23,352 nt of DNA from a virus, in the IMG/VR virus record IMGVR_UViG_3300026097_000108, positions 1 to 23,352 of that record; one strand, given 5' to 3'. Both the position numbers and the translations under genes were made by a program. Shown here one piece after another: positions 9,689 to 17,300 of the stretch (its first letter is position 1; each line of letters begins with the position of its first letter). Under the pieces are notes generated by a model. That model did not search any database, was not told the origin of the DNA, and was given only the letters and a program-made list of their open reading frames with translations.

Positions 9689-12600
9689 TACGAGATATTC
9701 CCTTGAGTATAATAAGCATTTGCAGAGGCAATGTCGCCATTTGCCCAAGCAATGTTTAAGTTTGCTGTTGTATCATTTGTTACTATATTTAGGGGCACTG
9801 TATAGAAATCATCTTTGGCATACTCAATAATTATTGTGCCGTTGTTTGCGAATTCTGCGAGGAATGACGTACTTATTCCAGTGACATCAAAACTTCCATT
9901 CGTTAATGCGATTGTGCCGTTTGACTTTGCGCGGATAAAGTTATTTGCCGTTGTTTCCAAATTAACATCCGCGTTTGACTGAAGACGGAATTCTCCAAAC
10001 AGTGCTTGTCCTGCGGGATGCACCAAGTCAAGAGCAACTTCTCTGAATCGATCCAAAGAAATTGACGAATCAACTTGATATGAAAACTCTTGATAATAAT
10101 GACTGTCTTGAATAAACCCACGCGCAGAAGATACGTGTGAACGAGTTGATGCATAATACCCTTCAGCATTTGCAACACCGCCCAAATTAATCGTTGCAGT
10201 TGCAGATGTTGCCAGAGGACGATTTGTTGCTTCAATAATTACAACTTCACCATCACGATACGCAAAACCAGAATCTAAAACACGGAGTCCAGTAATTGTA
10301 CCGTTTGCGCCAACACCCGCAGTTATATTAGCGTTTTTACCAAGCACCCCTCTATCTTCTACTGAAACAATTTTTGCTGTGCCAGTGTCTGCCACGGAAC
10401 GAGTATCTGCCGTGCCGGGCGTGTACGAAGAATCCATAATTTCAAGAGTGACATTTTGATTGTTCGCAAAATTAATGTTGCCCGGTTCGCGTTGTAAAGG
10501 TCTTTGGAATACACGAACTTCTGTTTCATATGTACCGTTGGCATACTGAATCGTGTTGACTGCTTGACCCGGTGTTCCTGTTCCTTTGATATCCCCAATC
10601 GCACCAGTAGAAGATTGTGTAAGTCTGTCATTTGTATCAAGAGCCGTGAATGTTGAGTTTCCAGTATTAAAATTAATATCATCGGATTGCAGTTTTAATA
10701 CAACCTCACCAATGCCTAAAGCTGAAATATTTGGTTCTGTCACACGGATTGTTGGAGCAACAGAAAAACCACTGCCACCGATAGGCAATCCAAGAGACAC
10801 GATTGAGCCAAATACAGATGCCTCAAAATTAAACGCATCAGAAAGCAAACTGTGAATGTTTTCTATTTGAGTGTTTGATGTAGAAGATACGACATTAGCG
10901 ACAGTCGTATTTGCACCAACTAACCGGAGTCCTTCGTTTTCAAGGAATCTTCTCATTGGACCAGTATCAAATTGGGATGTCAGATTTGCAGTTGTGTTTG
11001 CTGTGACTTGGACTGTTACAAGGTCACGATCATCTGCACCGCCTACGCCACGGATGTAACCGTTTGCTACTGTCGAAATTACTTTTTTAACAACACCAAA
11101 GGCATTTGACGTGCGTCCTACCAACTCGTCCCCTTCACTAACAATCTGACTTGCAACGTTACCAAATTGTAAAACGTGATAGCCGACAGTGTTGCCAGAA
11201 AACGATGAGACTGTACCGACTGTTGTACCAGATTCGGTTGCAATGTTAATCTTTTCGGAACCAGTGAAGTTTTTGTACCCGTTAATACGGAGAACAACAT
11301 CAGTAGTGTCGTAGGCACGAGCTATTGCGTTAACTGTTGCGTTTGCCCCAGAAGTTACCCCAAACAACGAATCGCCTACCGAGATGTTTGGATCAGAAGT
11401 GTTTGCAATAACAATCACAGCATTTGAGTGATCACGGAAATTGTTATTATTTGTAGTATCTCCAGATTCACGGAAACCATAATCTGGTGATGACAAAACC
11501 ATATTTGCAAATTTATCGAGACGACGATCAGCACCATCTGCAGAAGCTACAGTAGGAGCGTTTCCTCCAAACAATGTATTAGAAGAAATTAAATCAGTGT
11601 TAATCGATATCGCGAAAGTGTCGCCAAGATTAGATGGGGAAATTTGAAAGCTCGCAGGCTCGTTACCATCGCCACCAATAATCTCAATTAGAGAACCGTC
11701 CGGTTCAGTTGAAGTAGTATATCCAGAACCACCCTCAACCAAAGAAAATGTGAGAGTTCCGCCCAAACTTTCTGTCGAAGTAACAACAACCTTTGCAAAA
11801 TCTCCATTTAAACTTGAAATTAGATTCAGCACGTCGCCTTCGAGATATTCCCCACCCGGCGATGTAATATTTACATTAGAGATGCCTGCTTCGATAATTG
11901 GTGTATGACCTGTCCCACCAATATCTTCAAGAAGTCGCACTGGTTCTAAATTATTGAATGTTCCGCGCACATTCGATACCAAAACTTGGTGAATATCCCG
12001 ACCTTCCACATTCTTACGAATTATGTCTTCGACAAGTGCTTCTGATTCAGACTCAGTACCCTTAATTGTTTTACCAATAAATTTATAATTGTTTTCATCA
12101 AATCGCGTGACAAGATATCGATCAATATTCCAATCGCCATCAGATACTTTTAATATTTGATCAGCAGGATAAGTGATATCAATATTTTCATTATACAAAG
12201 CACGGAAAAGCAGTTTATATGCCGCGAGAGTTCCACGAGACTGATTGAAAAACTTGATATACTTAATCATCAACCGCTTATCAGCAGTTACATCAAGCGG
12301 AATATTTGGTAAGAAAGAGTTGATAAAGTTTTCAATAAACTCATCAATTGTTGTTGTGGCATCACGATAGGACATCAAACTACGGAGCGCATCGTTCGCT
12401 TTACCGTTTTGTTCTAGGTACTCGTAATATGCCTCGATGAATAAAAGAAACTTTTCACCATCTTCTTCATAAAAGTCTGGAAACTGTGCACGAACCAGTT
12501 TTGACATCTTATCAATGTATAAACTTGGGTCACCTACATATTGACGAATTCCGCTTGGGCGAGTTGCAGAGGCGTGGGTCGCACCATTGCGAGGCATCCA

Positions 12601-12807
12601 AAATGTTTGATCAATGCCTGCAAACTCGTGAGTGTGTGCCGAGCCATTTCCATTTTTATCTAAGTCGTAGGAAATAGCTTCTTGTTCAGAGATAAACAAG
12701 GGATAAAAGTATCCACTATTTCCGACAGCAGGGCTTCCTGCTCGACTGTCTCCAGTGGCAGTGCCGTTAATAAAAAACTGTATACCTTTCGCAACAGGTT
12801 GTGCCAT
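9688..12807 (-). CDS. gp7: Baseplate wedge initiator gp7-like protein (1039 aa)
   Basis: Residues about 97-215 resemble the helical core in the C-terminal half of T4 gp7: PDFYEEDGEKFLLFIEAYYEYL, DVTADKRLMIKYIKFFNQSRG and AAYKLLFRALYNENIDI. From memory the T4 counterparts are NFEAFCEAYIQYL, LNADKRDAVARFFESRS and EASYKFLFKVLYNEEVEI. A second matching landmark is LVHPAG near residue 928 (T4 VHPVGFG). Between them are about 700 residues of beta-rich repeats with GSGY-type turns (near 308-330 and 346-370, and later IGGSGFSVAPTIRV and VLDSGFAYRDGEVV). The length is close to T4 gp7 (1032), but the T4 N-terminal half is absent. The position between gp6 and gp8 is the T4 order. Both ends are TAATG overlaps. 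Confidence 0.78.
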   Translation of the reverse strand: MAQPVAKGIQFFINGTATGDSRAGSPAVGNSGYFYPLFISEQEAISYDLDKNGNGSAHTHEFAGIDQTFWMPRNGATHASATRPSGIRQYVGDPSLYIDKMSKLVRAQFPDFYEEDGEKFLLFIEAYYEYLEQNGKANDALRSLMSYRDATTTIDEFIENFINSFLPNIPLDVTADKRLMIKYIKFFNQSRGTLAAYKLLFRALYNENIDITYPADQILKVSDGDWNIDRYLVTRFDENNYKFIGKTIKGTESESEALVEDIIRKNVEGRDIHQVLVSNVRGTFNNLEPVRLLEDIGGTGHTPIIEAGISNVNITSPGGEYLEGDVLNLISSLNGDFAKVVVTSTESLGGTLTFSLVEGGSGYTTSTEPDGSLIEIIGGDGNEPASFQISPSNLGDTFAISINTDLISSNTLFGGNAPTVASADGADRRLDKFANMVLSSPDYGFRESGDTTNNNNFRDHSNAVIVIANTSDPNISVGDSLFGVTSGANATVNAIARAYDTTDVVLRINGYKNFTGSEKINIATESGTTVGTVSSFSGNTVGYHVLQFGNVASQIVSEGDELVGRTSNAFGVVKKVISTVANGYIRGVGGADDRDLVTVQVTANTTANLTSQFDTGPMRRFLENEGLRLVGANTTVANVVSSTSNTQIENIHSLLSDAFNFEASVFGSIVSLGLPIGGSGFSVAPTIRVTEPNISALGIGEVVLKLQSDDINFNTGNSTFTALDTNDRLTQSSTGAIGDIKGTGTPGQAVNTIQYANGTYETEVRVFQRPLQREPGNINFANNQNVTLEIMDSSYTPGTADTRSVADTGTAKIVSVEDRGVLGKNANITAGVGANGTITGLRVLDSGFAYRDGEVVIIEATNRPLATSATATINLGGVANAEGYYASTRSHVSSARGFIQDSHYYQEFSYQVDSSISLDRFREVALDLVHPAGQALFGEFRLQSNADVNLETTANNFIRAKSNGTIALTNGSFDVTGISTSFLAEFANNGTIIIEYAKDDFYTVPLNIVTNDTTANLNIAWANGDIASANAYYTQGNIS

Positions 12808-14660
12808 TAGTAAGACGACCCGCTAGATGTTGAAGTGGATGTTCCAGTTGTTGAAACGCCAGTGCTCGTTGATGTTGAAGCACCGACTCCTTCTCCACGG
12901 ACGGTGATTGTCGCATCGCCTTCGTTCATCAAAAGAATCTGTTCGCGCACAGGAATCACATCAAAATTTAGTGGCTGTACTGTAATTTTTAATTCAATAC
13001 CCGCATACGCAGAAGGCGAGAAATTATTGATAATAATCTGCCCCGTGTCATAGTCTATCGTTCCTGCATTTGCAGAAATAAACACTTTTTGTCTACTTTC
13101 ATTAAATCGATAAATACGCACAGCTCCATTACCATCATCATCTAAAAATGCACTAAATCCATTAATTGTGGCCTGAGATGATGACAGTGTGCCCGAACGT
13201 AAAGAGTTGTTAAAGTTAAGTGTCAATCTTTCTGCGTTGTTTGTATTCGGCACAATACGTTTTTGCAACTGTAAACTTGCATCATTGTTTAGAATTGATC
13301 CAATACTCACGTTATCTAAGGCACGAACAAACTTTGAGTATCTTAATCGATTACCAAAACGCTCAAGATTATTTGTTGTAAAATTAGAAATTGCGTTACG
13401 GATTGCCTGAATAATTGCGCCCGTGGTTTCGGTTGTCTTTTTCGCATCAAAGTTAGTTGTAATGGTTGGGATAATATATGTGTAATCAGGATCAATCATC
13501 ACAGGATCAATCGCAAGTGGAACTCTGTCCAATATGCTTAAACGCAAGTCTGCTTTCCGAGTAGCAGTCGCAAAGTTTTCTGAAAACGGCTTAACTGCAA
13601 TGTATACTTTACCATATACTGGAGGATCAGCATTCTCGCCGCCAAACGCAATCACGGATTGCAAATCGGGATTTTCGGTCAAAAGAATTCGTGAGTAATC
13701 GTTTTGGTTGACTGCGCGATTTTGCGTTTCGTAGTTGCGTGGCGCATTAAACTTAATTGATTCAACCGTCTCTTGAGGACGACCCCCACGAGAAGCCGTG
13801 TTGACGGTCAAAGAAACATCTGAGTATGAAACCGTGTCTGGTTGTAGCGTCAAAGAATCGACTGAGAATGTAGTTGCACCATTCGTTTCATCACCGTTAC
13901 AAACAAGATATTCTACAATAATTATGTTGCCATCTCTAACAGCTTTACCAAGCGATCCTGAACCAAAGATAATCTCATACTTTCCATCGTATGCTTCTTC
14001 AACAAAATAAACTTCTGAGGTTGAGAATACTTGTGTGACGTTTGTTGCACGAGAATACTCAACAGTTTCTGTATCAACTGCTGAGTTCTGTACTTTGACA
14101 ACAATACTTGTTGTGTCAACATTTTCATTTGGAATGACATAACGTGTTGGATTATTTGCATCCACGGTAAAGCGATGTGTTAAAGGTAATCCTTCCTTGA
14201 TTGTCGCATTCATCGAAAACGTATTGGCACTGTTACGAACAGTATATGCTTCGGGTGTCACATACGTATACGTGATATCATCAATCGTTGTGGTGAACGT
14301 AGAGTTCTTTGGAATAGTAAACTGTGCAACGGTATTCGCAACTCCAGTGAATGAAAGATTCACGTTAGCAGACGCGCCCACTGCAGAGATTGGTGTATAT
14401 CCCAACGCTTTGGCAAACGATGCCACAGAATCACGTTGCTGTGCCGTGTCCAAAAACATCTCGTTTGCGAGCATGTTGATGTAGAAACTGTTGTAGTGTG
14501 TATTGTACGCAAGTAAATCCAAAAGGACTGCCATCGCGGACCCTTCAAAGTCATAGTCGGCAAACTGATCTTGCGTCGAAAGATATGCTTTGAGGTTTGT
14601 GCGAATGTCTTCAAAATCTAATTCGGTGACTCGCAAATAAGTGTTTGCTGTGGTTGTCAT
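12807..14660 (-). CDS. gp6: Baseplate wedge protein gp6 (617 aa)
   Basis: The N-terminus is a strong match to the T4 gp6 / baseplate J-like family: LRVTELDFEDIRTNLKAYL, then FEGSAMAVLLDLLAYNTHYNSFYINMLANEMFLDTAQ and ASFAKALGY (residues about 8-90). The middle holds a conserved ENYETQNRAVNQNDY-type segment and YGKVYIAVKP. T4 gp6 is 660 residues. gp6 forms the dimeric ring joining wedges around the hub. The last ~29 residues are an unusual Ser/Thr/Gly tail. The start directly abuts the gp25 stop (TAA then ATG), and the stop overlaps the gp7-like start as TAATG. Confidence 0.94.
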   Translation of the reverse strand: MTTTANTYLRVTELDFEDIRTNLKAYLSTQDQFADYDFEGSAMAVLLDLLAYNTHYNSFYINMLANEMFLDTAQQRDSVASFAKALGYTPISAVGASANVNLSFTGVANTVAQFTIPKNSTFTTTIDDITYTYVTPEAYTVRNSANTFSMNATIKEGLPLTHRFTVDANNPTRYVIPNENVDTTSIVVKVQNSAVDTETVEYSRATNVTQVFSTSEVYFVEEAYDGKYEIIFGSGSLGKAVRDGNIIIVEYLVCNGDETNGATTFSVDSLTLQPDTVSYSDVSLTVNTASRGGRPQETVESIKFNAPRNYETQNRAVNQNDYSRILLTENPDLQSVIAFGGENADPPVYGKVYIAVKPFSENFATATRKADLRLSILDRVPLAIDPVMIDPDYTYIIPTITTNFDAKKTTETTGAIIQAIRNAISNFTTNNLERFGNRLRYSKFVRALDNVSIGSILNNDASLQLQKRIVPNTNNAERLTLNFNNSLRSGTLSSSQATINGFSAFLDDDGNGAVRIYRFNESRQKVFISANAGTIDYDTGQIIINNFSPSAYAGIELKITVQPLNFDVIPVREQILLMNEGDATITVRGEGVGASTSTSTGVSTTGTSTSTSSGSSY

Positions 14661-15056
14661 TTATCGGACTCTTTCTAAAATTACGTCTAATACAACGGGT
14701 TCTGGATCGTTCAAAACAAAAAATGCGATAGAGATAGTAACTGCATTTAAGTCTTGTCTTTCTTCCACCAACACATCAATCAAATCAGCACGTGGTTCGT
14801 GATTACGAATAACTTCACGGACTGCATTTTCCATGTTTTGTTTTGTTACTGGAGTGAATAATTCAAACAAATGATATCGAATACTGCATCCAATATTTGA
14901 CTTAAATGGACGCTCGTAGAAATCAGTCAGTACCAAAGACTTTACAGACTGCTTTACTGCTTCTCGATTTGTCTTACGAGACAAACGCTTCGTAATTGGA
15001 TTTGCAATAAACCCAATGTCGATGTCGCTGTAAATTTCTCTTTTTGGTAATGGCAT
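14661..15056 (-). CDS. gp25: Baseplate wedge protein gp25 (131 aa)
   Basis: The length and sequence match the gp25/GPW family (T4 gp25 is 132 residues). Visible are the N-terminal YSDIDIGFIANPITKRL, the SLVLTDFYERPF segment, the IGCSIRYHLFELFTPVT segment, and the family's EPR motif at residues 87-89 within NHEPRAD. The protein ends with a beta strand pair (VTISIAFFVLNDP). gp25 sits where wedge, tube and sheath meet and helps start sheath polymerisation. It is followed at once by gp6, as in T4. The upstream neighbour is the 57-aa Hc1-like gene, 23 bases away. Confidence 0.96.
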   Translation of the reverse strand: MPLPKREIYSDIDIGFIANPITKRLSRKTNREAVKQSVKSLVLTDFYERPFKSNIGCSIRYHLFELFTPVTKQNMENAVREVIRNHEPRADLIDVLVEERQDLNAVTISIAFFVLNDPEPVVLDVILERVR

Positions 15057-15079
15057 TTGCTAAACTCTTTTCTTTATAT

Positions 15080-15253
15080 TTAGTCAAAATTTTTAGATGC
15101 TTGAATCTCTGCGCGTCTTTCTTTACAAATTTTTGTGATCTCAGCAAGTGCCTTACGTGCGCGTGTGCCTGCTGACTTATTACCTTGTTCAAATTTCTCG
15201 TTCTCTGCTAAGTAAACTTCATACAAAGATACTAATGAGTCATGATTATTCAT
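15080..15253 (-). CDS. Small Hc1 histone-like protein (57 aa)
   Basis: An ATG at 15253 follows an AGAGGA ribosome binding site by six bases and opens a 57-codon frame ending at TAA 15080. The centre reads EQGNKSAGTRARKALAEITKICK and continues with ERRAEIQ. This resembles the N-terminal helical part of chlamydial histone H1-like protein Hc1 (KGNKAAAQRVR.. as I remember it). I also recall similar short proteins in other phages. It is rich in Arg/Lys with an acidic N-terminus and is predicted all-helical. DNA binding is inferred from the resemblance only. It sits between the spike and gp25, so it should be a late product. A longer overlapping frame at 14974-15192 is a shadow. Confidence 0.78.
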   Translation of the reverse strand: MNNHDSLVSLYEVYLAENEKFEQGNKSAGTRARKALAEITKICKERRAEIQASKNFD

Positions 15254-15263
15254 AAATTTCCTC

Positions 15264-15292
15264 TTGACAGGCTGTTGCCTGATGTGTATAAT
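15264..15292 (+). promoter_or_regulatory. Perfect sigma-70 consensus promoter, antisense to the spike gene
   Basis: TTGACA at 15264-15269 and TATAAT at 15287-15292 are separated by exactly 17 bases, so both boxes and the spacing are the full bacterial consensus. It lies in the 63-bp gap between the spike and the Hc1-like gene and points right, against the operon. Transcription should start near 15299 and run antisense into the spike gene. The spacer contains the inverted repeat CAGGCTGTTGCCTG (15268-15281), which could be an operator or, on the minus-strand mRNA, a small hairpin before the Hc1-like ribosome binding site. Confidence 0.55.
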
Positions 15293-15316
15293 AATATTGT
15301 GGTTCTTTAAGAATTA

Positions 15317-16159
15317 TTAATTTGGTGTTGATGTCTCATTGCCTGCAATACCTGCAGGGTCTGTATGGGTATGACCCGTTAAGGAAATACCTGATGCAAC
15401 AACATCACCGCTACCAATCGTAATTGTTCCTGTTTCTGCATTAATGTTTAAATCAGAACAATCAAAGTCTACATCTCCATCTACAAGAATCTTTACGTTT
15501 CCTTTGACATGAATGGAATCATCATTTGCAACCACTGTGTATCTGTCTCTGACAATGTGCGTAGAGATTGAACCATCAGGGTGTACTTGATAAAACGTTC
15601 CTGATTTGTGCAGTTCTCTAATGCGTTCAGAATCTGGTGTATCATCGTATTCCTTAACATGACCACTACGACTTTCCATAACACGATTGAACGGATACTG
15701 TGCGTTGTATGGGTCATCCGGTTCTCCTATACTTGAATCTGGAGTATACGATTTAGTTTGTGTGCCACGTGCTAAACGATTAATGTCTGATTCATCAATG
15801 TATGTTGGATACTCACCATCTGGATCATTGAATCCAATCAAAGTGTCTGGAAGTGCAGATGGTGCTCCTGCGATTGAACCAAGTATCATAGGTTCTTGTG
15901 CACGTGTCCCATCAATAAAAATACCAAACACCCATGATCCTTGGAGTAACCCTTGAGTTTCTCCAAGACCAGAAACAGATGCTCCGGTTGTTGGGTTGAC
16001 TACAATAGCCCAAGGCAAAGAATCAGTTGATATTTGACCTTTGTCTTCGGTATGCCAACCATAACAACGAACACGTACTCGACCTAACTGTGACGGATCA
16101 TTAATGTCTTCAACGACACCAAGAAACCATACAGTCTCAGTCCCTATGAAGTTTTTCAT
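15317..16159 (-). CDS. gp5: Central spike gp5-like protein without lysozyme domain (280 aa)
   Basis: The first ~110 residues are an OB-fold spike domain: WFLGVVEDINDPSQLGRVRVRCYGWH, then LPWAIVVNPTT and SWVFGIFIDGTRAQEPMILGSI. After a linker comes RVMESRSGHVKEYDDTP, a gp5/VgrG-type segment, then a short beta-prism (HVKGNVKILVDGDVDFDCSDLNINAETG). The C-terminus GISLTGHTHTDPAG carries an H-x-H tip motif (H263, H265) like that of P2 gpV and phi92 gp138, which bind iron. T4 gp5 (575 residues) has a lysozyme domain in the middle, which is absent here. The protein probably sits below the gp27-like hub and pierces the outer membrane. Confidence 0.86.
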   Translation of the reverse strand: MKNFIGTETVWFLGVVEDINDPSQLGRVRVRCYGWHTEDKGQISTDSLPWAIVVNPTTGASVSGLGETQGLLQGSWVFGIFIDGTRAQEPMILGSIAGAPSALPDTLIGFNDPDGEYPTYIDESDINRLARGTQTKSYTPDSSIGEPDDPYNAQYPFNRVMESRSGHVKEYDDTPDSERIRELHKSGTFYQVHPDGSISTHIVRDRYTVVANDDSIHVKGNVKILVDGDVDFDCSDLNINAETGTITIGSGDVVASGISLTGHTHTDPAGIAGNETSTPN

Positions 16160-16334
16160 CCTCTACCTTTTCTACATACTTCAAAAAAGACAAAAGACCG
16201 TTTTTAAGAGTCTCTTTGGTCTTCTCTTGTTCATCAACCCTATCAGTTAAGTGATCAAATGATCCCGAATCTTTTCTTTTTTGATTTACGCTTTGGTTGT
16301 TCTTCAACGAGAGTCTCCTCGTGAGTCGGTTCAT
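16137..16334 (-). CDS. Possible small coiled-coil protein (65 aa), overlapping both neighbours
   Basis: This frame overlaps the end of the 63-aa gene by 80 bases and the start of the spike gene by 23. Its C-terminal half (LTDRVDEQEKTKETLKNGLLSFLKYVEKVEDEKL) looks like a charged coiled coil and fills the otherwise empty 16160-16254. A weak AAGAG lies ahead of the ATG. The N-terminal part, in the overlap, looks less natural (NQSVNQKRKDSG). It may instead start internally at a non-ATG codon. I cannot name a family. Confidence 0.45.
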   Translation of the reverse strand: MNRLTRRLSLKNNQSVNQKRKDSGSFDHLTDRVDEQEKTKETLKNGLLSFLKYVEKVEDEKLHRD

Positions 16335-16446
16335 TAATCTCTTGCAAGAACTCTGGTTGAGGTTCTGGTGTTTGAACTTCTGGTTCTACAATTTCTTGAA
16401 GCATTTCTTTTTGCTTCTTGTCTCGATGTGATCCCGGTAATGGCAT
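16255..16446 (-). CDS. Small acidic/Pro-rich protein of unknown function (63 aa)
   Basis: The ATG at 16446 has a perfect AGGAGG five bases upstream, so translation is likely. The protein starts MPLPGSHRDKKQKEM, continues with an acidic Pro/Glu/Gln-rich stretch containing PEPQPEF and near-repeats of LQEIxEP (LQEIVEP, LQEINEP), and ends in a very basic tail (PKRKSKKKRFGII). It is probably disordered. It lies eight bases after the P-loop gene and before the spike gene, so it is a late operon member. No function can be assigned. Confidence 0.72.
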   Translation of the reverse strand: MPLPGSHRDKKQKEMLQEIVEPEVQTPEPQPEFLQEINEPTHEETLVEEQPKRKSKKKRFGII

Positions 16447-16454
16447 AAAACCTC

Positions 16455-17300
16455 CTACTGTTTCGGAACGTCGATTTGTTTTAGTGCATCTCTTGGAACA
16501 TTATTTTGAATCCAATTAAATACTTGCTTCTGAATTTGGTTATCCTTCATAAATGGTTTGCCTGACTTTTTCAGAGTAACATATGTAAAGTCTTTGACGA
16601 CCATTTTCTTTGAACCCGATCCTTTGATCGGCTTACCGCTATCATCGGTATACGGAATTGTATTTTCGCGGTTGTTTAGAATGACACGAACTTCACCATT
16701 GACACCGCGAGGCAATTTACCTTTGATAATATCTGACATGGTTTTAGATGCGCCGACATGTGTCTTTAACAAGATGTCATCTGGCACAACACGAGACCGT
16801 TCTTGGTTTGCTTTAACCGCCACATAGTAATCGGTCAGTACCCAAGTGACATGAATGTCTTTTGCATCATACCCCAATGAACTAAGATAAGGCATCATTT
16901 CTTTGATATCTTCTAGTTCTTTTAAAGTGATATCAAACATTAAGTTTGGTAACGTTTCTTTTGATTTCGACTGAGACAAAGACATGGCAAGTTTAAGTAA
17001 ACGTTTCTCACGTACACCGCTATCCTTAACCATCTGATGAAGACTTGCAACATCTTCTGGATTACGTAAGTTCATATCAAGATCACGAACTTTAATGAAT
17101 AGCTTCTTCAATTCGTCCACATCAAAAATCTTAAACTTATCGCCTTCCATAAAGTTGCTTGATGCAAACCCCTTACCAGAACCCGCACCACCTGCCAAGA
17201 ATACAACTTGACCGTAGCGTTTTCCTTGATTATACATAATCAGCTTTTCTTCAAGCTGTTGGTACTCGCGCATTTCTGCGTGTTCTTTAAAAGTGATCAT
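16455..17300 (-). CDS. P-loop kinase-like protein (zeta-toxin/nucleotide kinase fold), 281 aa
   Basis: Residues 31-44 read QVVFLAGGAGSGKG, a strand followed by a Walker A motif, and then FKIFDVDELKKLF places acidic residues as in zeta-toxin and nucleotide/polynucleotide kinases. Further on are LMFDITLKELEDI, HVTWVLTDYYVAV and ERSRVVPDDILLKTH, consistent with the base-reading and lid regions of such folds. The substrate is unknown. The frame extends to 17330, but ATG 17300 overlaps the hub stop as TAATG and gives MITFKEHAEMREYQQLEEKL, so I chose it. A kinase between hub and spike genes is not part of the T4 baseplate set. A GATAAATA sequence about 100 bases upstream (17406-17413, minus) could be a weak late promoter. 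Confidence 0.72.
   Translation of the reverse strand: MITFKEHAEMREYQQLEEKLIMYNQGKRYGQVVFLAGGAGSGKGFASSNFMEGDKFKIFDVDELKKLFIKVRDLDMNLRNPEDVASLHQMVKDSGVREKRLLKLAMSLSQSKSKETLPNLMFDITLKELEDIKEMMPYLSSLGYDAKDIHVTWVLTDYYVAVKANQERSRVVPDDILLKTHVGASKTMSDIIKGKLPRGVNGEVRVILNNRENTIPYTDDSGKPIKGSGSKKMVVKDFTYVTLKKSGKPFMKDNQIQKQVFNWIQNNVPRDALKQIDVPKQ

Noticed and set aside
14974-15192. A 72-codon minus-strand frame overlapping gp25 and the Hc1-like gene
   Set aside because: It is out of frame with both, has no ribosome binding site, and its composition (many His/Lys/Arg) is that of a shadow frame.
16276-16282. An in-frame A AAA AAG heptamer (dnaX-type slippery site) on the minus strand near the end of the 63-aa gene
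   Set aside because: A -1 slip would add only about nine residues before a stop and does not lead into the 65-aa frame, which would need a +1 shift. Lys-rich codons explain the sequence.
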